Assembly (NCBI GenBank): GCA_003248805.1
Contig: QFQY01000010.1
Coordinates: forward strand, 34,082-98,081
Origin: Chelatococcus sp.
GTDB taxonomy: Bacteria > Pseudomonadota > Alphaproteobacteria > Rhizobiales > Beijerinckiaceae
Direction: 5' to 3'
DNA: 64,000 nucleotides
This document shows positions 7,587 through 15,510 of the stretch, in pieces. Position numbers and translations under genes: made by a program. The number at the start of each line of letters is the position of its first letter. Position 1 is the first letter of the stretch. The notes below the pieces were generated by a model. The model had not been told where the DNA came from. It searched no databases and was given only the letters and a program-made list of their open reading frames with translations.

Positions 7587-8126
7587 CGTCGTCCATTTCG
7601 CGCTGCCCCCGCCCCGACCAAGGAAGGTCCCCGCTCGAACCGCGACATTCGTGGTGTCCGTGAAGTCCAGCTCATCGACGACACCGGCGCCAATCGCGGC
7701 GTGGTTTCCTTCTTCGAGGCCTTGAAGATCGCCGAGGATGCCGGCCTCGATCTCGTCGAGATCGCGCCTAATTCCGTGCCGCCGGTCTGCAAGATCCTCG
7801 ACTATGGTCGCTTCCGCTTCCTCGAGCAGAAGAAGGCGGCCGAGGCGCGCAAGAAGCAGCGCACCATCGAAATCAAGGAAATCAAGCTCCGCCCGGGCAT
7901 CGACAAGCACGACTACGACGTGAAGATGAAGGCGATGCAGGGCTTCTTCGAGGAAGGCGACAAGGTGAAGGTCACCCTGCGCTTCCGCGGCCGCGAGATG
8001 GCGCACCAGGATCTGGGCGTGAAGGTGCTCGAGCGCGTCAAGGCGGACCTGGTCGAGATCGCCAAGGTCGAAAGCGACTGGCAGCTCGAAGGGCGCCAGA
8101 TGGTAATGGTGCTCGCGCCGCGCTAG
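7584..8126 (+). CDS. infC: Translation initiation factor IF-3
   Basis: IF-3 binds the 30S subunit, prevents premature 50S joining and checks initiator tRNA and start codon. The 180-residue protein has the N-domain motif RGVREVQLIDDTGANRGV, the lysine-rich linker EQKKAAEARKKQR, and the C-domain IKLRPGIDKHDYDVKMK with FRGREMAHQDLG. The start is taken as ATT at 7584, which gives the family's normal length. It is monocistronic here. The ribosomal genes rpmI and rplT, usually adjacent, are 4.6 kb downstream. Confidence 0.96.
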   Translation: MRRPFRAAPAPTKEGPRSNRDIRGVREVQLIDDTGANRGVVSFFEALKIAEDAGLDLVEIAPNSVPPVCKILDYGRFRFLEQKKAAEARKKQRTIEIKEIKLRPGIDKHDYDVKMKAMQGFFEEGDKVKVTLRFRGREMAHQDLGVKVLERVKADLVEIAKVESDWQLEGRQMVMVLAPR

Positions 8127-8158
8127 CTTTCCGGGCGCTGCCGCGCACGGGCTTTACG

Positions 8159-8206
8159 AGGGCCGCCGCTCCGGTGTCGTCGCCGTGCTGGCGGCCCTTG
8201 TCGTTT
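8159..8206 (+). terminator. Terminator after infC
   Basis: A 9-bp perfect stem AGGGCCGCC/GGCGGCCCT (8159-8167 with 8190-8198) is followed by a moderately T-rich tail, TGTCGTTT. The loop is long (22 nt), so efficiency is uncertain. Confidence 0.5.
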
Positions 8207-8273
8207 CGGTGACAGGGCGACTCGCTTCAGGGCAATTGCCGCAAATTTATGCTCGCCCGGCCGGCAGGGCGAG

Positions 8274-11069
8274 GTGCGAATCAGCGCTTTTGGTGGTCTT
8301 GTTTCGCGCGTCACGGCGCCGCGCGGGGATCGGGGATGGGTCAGCGCAAAGCGACGCCTGTGGCGTGGAGATCGATCGCTCGCTCGTGGATGGTTCAGTC
8401 CGGGACGAGCGGTCTTCTGGCCCTTCGGCGCAGTCCCGGCGCCGAAGCGGTCGGCGCATGTATTTGAGAGCGTCAAGGCCTTGCAGACACTGCACAAGGG
8501 AATCGTGGTCGACCCGGCGCTCGCCGCGTTGATCAGGCATATGCGTGCGATCGACGACTACCGCCAGGTCTTCGACCGGTTGCAGGCCTCCTGGGATACG
8601 CTGACCCTGCTCGGGCAGCTCTCCGGCGGGGCCACGGAGATGTCGGGCACGAGGTCCGCCTTCGAGACGCTGACCGCCAACCTGCTCGCCCATCTCGCCG
8701 CCGAGACGCGCGACAAGGTCATGACCGACCTGCGGACCAAGGCGCAGAACGCGATCGACGTCCTCGTGCGCAACCTGTTCGAACGCACGGCCGATATCGG
8801 CTTCCTCGCGGCCGACACCGACATTCGCGAACTGCTCGAGCAGCCTTCCGCGAGCGACGATGCGCGGGCCGCGATGGAGGCTCGTTTCCGGGACTATGTC
8901 GCGAAGTATTCGGTCTATTCGGACATCGTGCTGATCGATCGCAAGGGCGAGATCAGGGCGAGGCTCGCGCCGCATCCCGCGACGACGGCCCGGCATGCGC
9001 TCGTCGAGGAAGCGCTGACCTCGTCGGGTGCCTATGTCGAGCATTATGGCGTGGTCGACTTCGTCTCGGAGTCGAATTCGCTGGTCTATGCCTGGCGCGT
9101 CGAGGATTCCGGCCGGCGCCCGCTCGGCGTTCTCGTGCTCGTCTTCCGTCTCGCCGACGAGATGGACGGCATCTATCGCAAGCTCCTGCCCGAGAACGAC
9201 TGGACGGTGCTCGGCTGCGTCACGCCCGAGGGCAACGTCGTCGCCGGCTCCTGCCCGATCCAGCTCCCGGCTGGACTGAAGATCGCGCCCTCCGCGCTGG
9301 AGGGGCGCGACCCGATCGTGAGGCTCGGAGGCCGGCAATACCTCGCCATGGCCTGCCGCACGGCCGGCTACCAGGGCTATATGGGGCCCGGCTGGATCGG
9401 TCTTGGCCTGATCCCGCTCGAGGCCGCCTTCGACCAGGGCGACGGCGATCTCGGCAGCAGCATCGACGAGGATCTTCTCGCCGCGGTCACGAACCATTCG
9501 GCCCTGTTCTCTGCCGAACTGCGCGGTGTCTCGCGCCAGGCGGCGATGATCCAGAGCGACCTCAACCGCTCCGTCTGGAACGGTTCGATCCGGCAGGCCG
9601 GCTCGACCGAGGCCAACGCCGCATTCTCCAAGATCCTGCTCTGGGAGATCTCGAAAGCGGGCAGCAAGACGCAGGCCGTCTGCGATGCCTCGATCGGCGA
9701 TCTCCACCGGACGGTCGTGGCGGCGATCATGGAGAAATGCCGCTCGCGTGCGGCCTTCGCCATCGACGTCATGGATCGCAATCTCTACGAGCGCGCCAAC
9801 GACTGCCGCTGGTGGGCCCTGAACGCCACCTTCGCCCGCGTGCTCGCCGCGCCGTCGCCGGAGGGCGCGCGCGCCTGTGCGGACATCCTGGCGACGATCA
9901 ACTCGCTCTATACGGTCTACGCCAACCTCATCCTGTTCGACGCCCATGGCGTCGTCGTCGCGGTCTCACAGCCCTCGCAGTCGCACCTCGTCGGGCAGTT
10001 GCTCGATGCCGAATGGGTGTCGCGGACCCTCGCGCTTCGTTCGGGGCAGCACTATGCGGTCTCCGCCTTCGAGCCGAGCCCGCTCTATGACGAGGCCTCG
10101 ACGCTGATCTACACGGCGGCCGTCCATGGGCCGGCGGTCGGACGGGCGCTCGGCGGCATCGCCATCGTCTTCGATTCGACGCCGCAATTCGCCGCGATCC
10201 TGGCCGACTCGCTGCCGGCCGACGAGGCCGGTCAGGCGCTGCCGGGGTCCTTCGCGCTGTTCATCGGCAGGGACGGTCGCATCCTGTCCTCGACGGACGA
10301 GCGCTTTCCCGCCGGCACGCGGAGCCCCTTCGCCGTCGATCCCGAAACGCTCGCGCGGGGCGGCGACGTCGCCTGGATTCGAACCGTCGACGACAGCTAC
10401 GTCGCGGTCGGCGCCGCCTTCTCCAAGGGCTATCGCGAATACAAGACCAGCGACGGGCACAGCCCCGATGTCGTCGCCATCTGCGCCGTGCCGCTCGGCG
10501 AGGTCGTGGCGGGCAAGGCCGCCAAGCCGGCAACCGCCGGCGCCGGCACGGGCACGCTCTCCTCGCGCCGCGCGCCGGACGGCGTCTCGGCCTTCGAGGT
10601 CGCGACCTTCCATATCGGCGGCCACTGGCTCGGCGTGAAGGCGCGCGACGTGATCGAGGCCGTGGATCTCGCGGGGCTCAAGCCTTCGGCGCGCAAGGCG
10701 AGCGATGGGCTGCTTGCGGGCTACAAGCTCCATCAGGGCCAGCCGGTTCCCGTGCTGAGGCTCGACAGGCTGCTCGGCATCGCGGAAGCCCCGGGCGAGC
10801 AGCAGCAGATCGTCATCGTCCAGGTCGGCGGGCGCATGCTGGGGCTGATCGTCGACACGCTCGGTCCGATCCCGGAGATCGCCGCGTCCGAGCTGCAGCC
10901 GCTGCGCGAGCTGACCAACAAGACCGACGTGCCGGCGCTGGGCGTCGTCGCGGCGCGCGATGCCTCGGGCGGCCCGGCGGGCATGCTGATGCTGCTCGAC
11001 GTCGACCGCCTCGACGCCCGCATGGACCGCGAGAGCGCGGCGGAGCAGCTGATCCGCGCCGCGGAATAG
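8274..11069 (+). CDS. Large soluble CheW-domain protein with duplicated sensor-like module
   Basis: The protein is up to 931 residues with no membrane segment. Two related modules can be seen. The first has AIDVLVRNLFERTADI (about residue 160) followed by YSDIVLIDRKG. The second has AIDVMDRNLYERANDC (about residue 497) followed by YANLILFDAHG. Each looks like a helical entry followed by a Cache/PAS-like sheet. From about residue 770 there is a CheW domain (FEVATFHIGGHWLGVKARDVIEAV, later VPVLRLDRLLG). It may couple a signal to a CheA kinase. The start is uncertain: 8274 is GTG, while TTG 8481 or GTG 8505 would remove a poorly conserved-looking N-terminus. Confidence 0.8.
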   Translation: MRISAFGGLVSRVTAPRGDRGWVSAKRRLWRGDRSLARGWFSPGRAVFWPFGAVPAPKRSAHVFESVKALQTLHKGIVVDPALAALIRHMRAIDDYRQVFDRLQASWDTLTLLGQLSGGATEMSGTRSAFETLTANLLAHLAAETRDKVMTDLRTKAQNAIDVLVRNLFERTADIGFLAADTDIRELLEQPSASDDARAAMEARFRDYVAKYSVYSDIVLIDRKGEIRARLAPHPATTARHALVEEALTSSGAYVEHYGVVDFVSESNSLVYAWRVEDSGRRPLGVLVLVFRLADEMDGIYRKLLPENDWTVLGCVTPEGNVVAGSCPIQLPAGLKIAPSALEGRDPIVRLGGRQYLAMACRTAGYQGYMGPGWIGLGLIPLEAAFDQGDGDLGSSIDEDLLAAVTNHSALFSAELRGVSRQAAMIQSDLNRSVWNGSIRQAGSTEANAAFSKILLWEISKAGSKTQAVCDASIGDLHRTVVAAIMEKCRSRAAFAIDVMDRNLYERANDCRWWALNATFARVLAAPSPEGARACADILATINSLYTVYANLILFDAHGVVVAVSQPSQSHLVGQLLDAEWVSRTLALRSGQHYAVSAFEPSPLYDEASTLIYTAAVHGPAVGRALGGIAIVFDSTPQFAAILADSLPADEAGQALPGSFALFIGRDGRILSSTDERFPAGTRSPFAVDPETLARGGDVAWIRTVDDSYVAVGAAFSKGYREYKTSDGHSPDVVAICAVPLGEVVAGKAAKPATAGAGTGTLSSRRAPDGVSAFEVATFHIGGHWLGVKARDVIEAVDLAGLKPSARKASDGLLAGYKLHQGQPVPVLRLDRLLGIAEAPGEQQQIVIVQVGGRMLGLIVDTLGPIPEIAASELQPLRELTNKTDVPALGVVAARDASGGPAGMLMLLDVDRLDARMDRESAAEQLIRAAE

Positions 11070-11236
11070 GGCTGCTGCGCAAGACGAGGCCGGCTTTCCC
11101 GCGCCGGCTTCCCGGAGGCTTGCTCGCGGATTTCTTGCCAAGGCGCGGCACATTCCCTAACTGGAGGCCGCGCGAGTTGCCGGCCTGCGAAGGGATGGAG
11201 ACGCCTTCGAGCCGAGACTTGCCCTGAAGGCCGGGT

Positions 11237-12052
11237 ATGTCTGAGCACGAGCAATTCGCCTGTCCCTATTGCGAGGCCTCGCTCAACCGGGGCGTGTTGT
11301 CCTGCCGCAGTTGCGGGCGCGATCTCACGCCCGTCCTGCCGCTGCTGAGCCGGCTCGACGCCCTCCAGCGCCGCATCGTCACGCTCGAATCCGCGCTCGA
11401 GGAGGACCGGCTCGCCCGTGCCTCGGAGGCGAAGGCTGCGAAGGCGGCGCAGCCGGCCGCGCCTGCGGCCCCCGCCGAGCAGGCGAGGCCGGTGCCCGCG
11501 AGCCACCACGCGCACCGGCCGGTCCGCCGGCGCGTCTGGGTGCTGCCGCTGGGCTTCGCGGTGGTGCTGGGGGCCTACTGGATGGTCGTGCTCTGGCTCG
11601 ACCTGCCTCTCTGGGTGCTGCGTTTCGTGACGATCGCGTTCCCGTTCGTTATCGGCATCGTATATTTCGGCGTGCGACCGCGCCTGACATGGTTCGATGC
11701 GGGCGTCTCGATCGTTTTTGCGCTCTCCGCGGTCCTGGCAATGAACGCGTTGCTGGGTTGGATCGACAACATACCGATCCTTCCGCAGGGAACCGCCGCT
11801 TGGCGCGAGACCTTCTTCTACGCGCTGAGCATCGGCGCCTCCATGTTCTCCGGCATGCTGCTGCGCCTCTCGCAGGCGGCCCTGTCGGCACGGGGGCTCA
11901 TGTCCTTTCCCCGGCTGCGCGAGCTCCTCCGCTCGCTGAACGGCAACATGCCGATGGACACCCTCAAGGCCATTGAACTGACCATCCTCATGGTCAGCAC
12001 CATTCTGACTGCAATCACCGGCCTCGTCGCCGGTCTCCTGGGAGTGAAGTGA
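11237..12052 (+). CDS. Zinc-ribbon membrane protein of unknown function
   Basis: This 271-residue protein starts with a zinc ribbon, CPYCEASL...CRSCGRD (four Cys within residues 9-30). A coiled-coil-like stretch (residues 38-65) and an Ala/Pro linker follow. Four or so hydrophobic segments begin at WVLPLGFAVVLGAYWMVVLW, near residue 98. I do not recognise a named family. It lies 167 bp after the CheW-domain gene and 4 bp before an exported protein gene, so the last two are probably cotranscribed. Confidence 0.75.
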   Translation: MSEHEQFACPYCEASLNRGVLSCRSCGRDLTPVLPLLSRLDALQRRIVTLESALEEDRLARASEAKAAKAAQPAAPAAPAEQARPVPASHHAHRPVRRRVWVLPLGFAVVLGAYWMVVLWLDLPLWVLRFVTIAFPFVIGIVYFGVRPRLTWFDAGVSIVFALSAVLAMNALLGWIDNIPILPQGTAAWRETFFYALSIGASMFSGMLLRLSQAALSARGLMSFPRLRELLRSLNGNMPMDTLKAIELTILMVSTILTAITGLVAGLLGVK

Positions 12053-12056
12053 CCTG

Positions 12057-12521
12057 ATGAACAAGACGCTGTTCACCCGGCGGCTCGGACTCGCAGCCGT
12101 CGTTTCGACCTTCGCGCTGGCGGCGGCTGCCGCGGAGCCGATCCAGCTCATCACCCGTGAAGAGGCGGGCCTGCCGCTCGTCGGCATCGCCAGCGGGCAG
12201 GTGCGGAATCTCACGCGCGGCCCCGGCATCGACCCGCTGGCGACGCCCGCGAGCGTGAATGGCGGCCCGTTCCGCCTCGTGGTGAAGTTCAAGCCGAGCA
12301 ACGGCGTTCCGGTCGATCCGGCGACCGTGCGCCTGACCTATCGCCGCCAGCCCGTGGTGGACCTGACCGCGCGCGTGAAGTCCTTCGTCACCGCGGAGGG
12401 CATCGAGGCCCCTGCCGTCGTCGCGCCGCCCGGCCGGCACATCATCGACATCGAGGCGACCGACAAGGAAGGGCGGATCGGTCGCGGCCAGCTCACCATC
12501 AATGTCGAGGCGCCCCGATAG
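12057..12521 (+). CDS. Exported protein of unknown function
   Basis: The protein is 154 residues with an N-terminal signal peptide (MNKTLFTRRLGLAAVVSTFALAAAAA, likely cleaved near residue 26). The mature part is beta-rich with GPFRLVVKFKPSNGVPVDPATVRLTYR and ends in a strand-rich segment, resembling an immunoglobulin-like fold. It starts 4 bp after the zinc-ribbon gene, whose end supplies GGAG as ribosome site, so the two are translationally linked. No name is assigned. Confidence 0.75.
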   Translation: MNKTLFTRRLGLAAVVSTFALAAAAAEPIQLITREEAGLPLVGIASGQVRNLTRGPGIDPLATPASVNGGPFRLVVKFKPSNGVPVDPATVRLTYRRQPVVDLTARVKSFVTAEGIEAPAVVAPPGRHIIDIEATDKEGRIGRGQLTINVEAPR

Positions 12522-12528
12522 GCGGTCG

Positions 12529-12573
12529 GGGCGGGCACGGCGGCGCAGCCTCGCTTGCCATGCCCGCCCTTTT
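12529..12573 (+). terminator. Rho-independent terminator before rpmI
   Basis: A 9-bp stem GGGCGGGCA/TGCCCGCCC (12529-12537 with 12561-12569) is followed by TTTT. It separates the exported-protein gene from the rpmI-rplT operon. Confidence 0.65.
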
Positions 12574-12703
12574 CTGTCATACGCGCGGCCTTCGATCGCC
12601 CGGCTGATAAGGGCTGCCGTGGCGATCGTGCTTTGCTTCCAGAAAGCAAGACATTGGCAAGGCCGCCGCAAGGCGCGCCCAGCCACGACCGACAGGAGCT
12701 GAA

Positions 12704-12904
12704 ATGCCCAAGATGAAGACCAAATCGGCCGCCAAGAAGCGGTTCAAGATCACCGGAACCGGCAAGGTGCTCTACGCCCAGGCCGGCAAGCGTCACGGGA
12801 TGATCAAGCGGACCAACAAGCAGATCCGCAATCACCGCGGCACGACGACCCTGTTCGAGGGCGATGCGGCCAACGTGAAGAAGTACTTCCTCCCCAACGG
12901 CTGA
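12704..12904 (+). CDS. rpmI: 50S ribosomal protein L35
   Basis: This 66-residue basic protein has the full L35 signature: MPKMKTKSAAKKRFKITGTG at the start and the KRTNKQIRNHRGTT region near the middle. AGGAG precedes the ATG. It is followed 28 bp later by rplT, the standard pair for large-subunit assembly. Confidence 0.98.
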   Translation: MPKMKTKSAAKKRFKITGTGKVLYAQAGKRHGMIKRTNKQIRNHRGTTTLFEGDAANVKKYFLPNG

Positions 12905-12932
12905 CGCCACCTGACATTCCGGAGATCATGAC

Positions 12933-13307
12933 ATGGCTCGCGTGAAACGGGGCGTGACTGCCCACGCCAAGCACAAGAAGACGTTCAAGGCCGCCAAGGG
13001 CTTCTATGGCCGCCGCAAGAATACGATCCGCGCCGCCAAGGCGGCCGTCGATCGCTCGATGCAGTATGCCTATCGCGACCGCAAGAACCGGAAGCGCTCG
13101 TTCCGCGCGCTCTGGATCCAGCGCCTCAACGCGGCGGTTCGCGAGCACGGCCTGACCTATTCGGTCTTCATCGGCGGCCTGATCAAGGCCGGCATCGAGC
13201 TCGACCGCAAGACCCTCTCGGCTCTGGCCATCGACGATGCCGCTGCCTTCACGGCGGTGGTCGAGACGGTCAAGGGCGTGCTGGGCGCCGAGGCCAAGGC
13301 TGCCTGA
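12933..13307 (+). CDS. rplT: 50S ribosomal protein L20
   Basis: This 124-residue L20 protein is needed early in 50S assembly and acts as an autogenous repressor of its operon in other bacteria. It shows MARVKRGVTAHAKHKK, then FYGRRKNTIRAAKAAV and YRDRKNRKRSFRALWIQRLN. Its length is typical. The operon ends at the strong terminator 50 bp downstream. Confidence 0.98.
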   Translation: MARVKRGVTAHAKHKKTFKAAKGFYGRRKNTIRAAKAAVDRSMQYAYRDRKNRKRSFRALWIQRLNAAVREHGLTYSVFIGGLIKAGIELDRKTLSALAIDDAAAFTAVVETVKGVLGAEAKAA

Positions 13308-13361
13308 GCAAGGCCGCCCGAGTGAGGCCCGCCTGAGCGGTTCGCTCGATCGAGACATGGG

Positions 13362-13389
13362 AAAGGCCGGCAGCGATGCCGGCCTTTTT
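13362..13389 (+). terminator. Terminator of the rpmI-rplT operon
   Basis: A perfect 10-bp stem AAAGGCCGGC/GCCGGCCTTT with a 6-nt loop (AGCGAT) is followed by more T residues. It is a canonical intrinsic terminator. Confidence 0.9.
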
Positions 13390-13404
13390 CGTTGTGGCGC
13401 GCTT

Positions 13405-13508
13405 GCCGTCATTCTCGGGCGAAGCGCAGCCCGCGAAGCGCGTGCAGGCCGAGACGCCGGCGCCTCCTTCGGCACGAGAGGCCCCGGGGCGAGCCCGGGC
13501 ATGACGGC
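13405..13508. repeat. Intergenic palindromic element
   Basis: The ends are inverted repeats, GCCGTCAT (13405-13412) and ATGACGGC (13501-13508). CGGGC next to the left end and GCCCGGGC next to the right end extend the pairing. Elements of this form, with ends like CCGTCATTCTCGGGCG...CGGGCATGACGG, are dispersed between genes in many Hyphomicrobiales genomes. Only one copy is seen here. Confidence 0.55.
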
Positions 13509-13513
13509 TGTCC

Positions 13514-14275
13514 TCAGGTCTCCACCATGTCGCGGCTCGCAGGCGCCGCGATCTCCGGCGCGCCCTCGACGATCCGGCAATAGGCTTCCTCCGGCGAGTC
13601 CGCGTAGCAGAACAGCTCCAGATCCTCGGGGCGGATGAACCCGGCATCCCGCATCGCGTCGAGATGGATCAGCTTCGTCCAGTAGGCCTTGTCGTAGAGC
13701 ACGATGGGGACCGGGCGCATCTTGCCGGTCTGGGTCAGCGTCATGATCTCGAACAGTTCGTCGAGCGTGCCGAAGCCGCCGGGGAAGACGACCAGCGCCG
13801 CCGCGCGCATGGCGAGGTGCATCTTGCGCATCGCGAAATAATGGAAGCGGAAAGTCAGGTCGGGCGTCGACCAGGCGTTGGGCTCCTGCTCGTGCGGCAA
13901 CGTGATGTTGAAGCCGATCGAGAGTGCGCCCGCCTCCGTCGCGCCGCGATTGGCCGCCTCCATGATGCCGGGGCCGCCGCCGGTGGCGATGACGTTGTGG
14001 CGCCCGGCCTCGCCGTTCCTCAGCGCCCCGCCGCGCTCGGAGGCGAGGCGGCCGAAGGCGCGCGCGGCTTCGTACCAGCGCTCGCCCTCGCGCACGCGCG
14101 CCGAGCCGAAGACGACGATGGTCGAGACGATGCCGCGGGCCCGCAGATGATCCTCGGCCTTCTGGTATTCGAGCATGAAGCGCACGCCGCGCGTCGAGTC
14201 GCCGAGGATGAAATCGGGATCGAGCGCGGCCAGACGGTAGGAAGGGGAGTGCTTCTGCGCCGTGTTGTCGGTCAT
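13514..14275 (-). CDS. LOG-family nucleotide hydrolase (TIGR00730 type)
   Basis: This 253-residue Rossmann-like protein has the LOG signature. It contains GGGPGIMEAANRGA, which binds the phosphoribosyl group, and PGGFGTLDELFE with the catalytic Glu. Family members cleave nucleoside 5'-monophosphates, including cytokinin riboside monophosphates, releasing the base. The start ATG at 14273-14275 is preceded by GAGGAAG. It is transcribed away from pheS; the gap of about 125 bp holds both promoters. A bacterial housekeeping role is more likely than hormone production. Confidence 0.88.
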   Translation of the reverse strand: MTDNTAQKHSPSYRLAALDPDFILGDSTRGVRFMLEYQKAEDHLRARGIVSTIVVFGSARVREGERWYEAARAFGRLASERGGALRNGEAGRHNVIATGGGPGIMEAANRGATEAGALSIGFNITLPHEQEPNAWSTPDLTFRFHYFAMRKMHLAMRAAALVVFPGGFGTLDELFEIMTLTQTGKMRPVPIVLYDKAYWTKLIHLDAMRDAGFIRPEDLELFCYADSPEEAYCRIVEGAPEIAAPASRDMVET

Positions 14276-14399
14276 CGCGGGCCTTCCTCGCTCTCTGGCG
14301 CCAGATCCGGGCTTTGCCAAAGGCTTGGCTCTGGCATAAGCGGATCGTTCCCGCTAGAACCCGCCCGTCCCCAGCCGTCAACACGTTGCGACCCACTCC

Positions 14400-15482
14400 A
14401 TGACCGATCTTCCTGCCCTGGAACGCGAGGTTCTCGCCGCCATCGAGGCCGCGCCGGACGAGGCCGCCGTCGAGGAGCTGCGCATCGCCACGCTCGGCAA
14501 GTCGGGCTCCGTCTCGGCGCTGCTGAAGACGCTGGGCGGGATGACGCCCGACGAGCGCCGCGAGAAGGGGCCGCTCATCAACGGTCTGCGCGACCGTGTC
14601 CAGGGCGCGATCGCCTCGCGCAAGGAGACGCTGGCCGAAGCGGCGCTGGAGGCGAGGCTGGCCTCCGAGCGCGTCGACGTCTCGCTGCCCGTCCGCGAGG
14701 GGCCGGAGGCGCGCGGCCGCATCCATCCGATCAGCCAGGTCATCGACGAGATCACCGCGATCTTCGGCGACATGGGCTTCTCCGTCGCGGAAGGGCCCGA
14801 CGTCGAGTCCGACGACCTGAACTTCACCAGGCTGAACTTCCCTGTCGGCCATCCGGCCCGCGAGATGCACGACACCTTCTTCTTCGCGCCCGACGAGACC
14901 GGCGAGCGCAAGCTGCTGCGCACGCACACCTCGCCGGTCCAGGTGCGCACCATGCTGTCGCAGGAGCCGCCGATCCGCGTCATCTGCCCGGGCCGGACCT
15001 ACCGCATGGACTCCGACCAGACCCATACGCCGATGTTCCATCAGGTCGAGGGGCTGGTGATCGACAAGCAGGCCCATATGGGCCACCTGAAATGGATTCT
15101 CGAGGAGTTCTGCAAGGCGTTCTTCGAGATCGACGACGTCAAGATGCGCTTCCGCCCGTCCTTCTTCCCCTTCACCGAGCCCTCGGTCGAGGTCGACATC
15201 CAGTGCTCGCGCAAGGGCGGAGAGATCCGCTTCGGCGAGGGCGACGACTGGCTCGAGATCCTCGGCTGCGGCATGGTCCACCCGAACGTGCTGCGCAATT
15301 GCGGCCTCGACCCGGACGTCTACCAGGGCTTCGCCTGGGGCATGGGCATCGACCGTATCGCCATGCTGAAATACGGCATGCCGGACCTGCGCCCCTTCTT
15401 CGAGGCGGATGTGCGCTGGCTCTCGCATTACGGCTTCCGCCCGCTCGACCTGCCGACCCTGACGGGCGGACTGTCGTCGTGA
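14400..15482 (+). CDS. pheS: Phenylalanine--tRNA ligase alpha subunit
   Basis: This 360-residue class II synthetase subunit charges tRNA-Phe as an alpha2-beta2 tetramer. An N-terminal coiled coil (residues 1-85) is followed by the catalytic core. The core contains GFSVAEGPDVESDDLNF, HTSPVQVRTML, motif 2 around CPGRTYRMDSDQTHTPMFHQ and motif 3 GMGIDRIAMLKYGMPD. Length and order are canonical. The beta subunit gene is not next to it; two envelope-type genes intervene in the same direction. Confidence 0.97.
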   Translation: MTDLPALEREVLAAIEAAPDEAAVEELRIATLGKSGSVSALLKTLGGMTPDERREKGPLINGLRDRVQGAIASRKETLAEAALEARLASERVDVSLPVREGPEARGRIHPISQVIDEITAIFGDMGFSVAEGPDVESDDLNFTRLNFPVGHPAREMHDTFFFAPDETGERKLLRTHTSPVQVRTMLSQEPPIRVICPGRTYRMDSDQTHTPMFHQVEGLVIDKQAHMGHLKWILEEFCKAFFEIDDVKMRFRPSFFPFTEPSVEVDIQCSRKGGEIRFGEGDDWLEILGCGMVHPNVLRNCGLDPDVYQGFAWGMGIDRIAMLKYGMPDLRPFFEADVRWLSHYGFRPLDLPTLTGGLSS

Positions 15483-15510
15483 GCGCGCAGCCGGGGCGGG
15501 GGAGGGCGCG

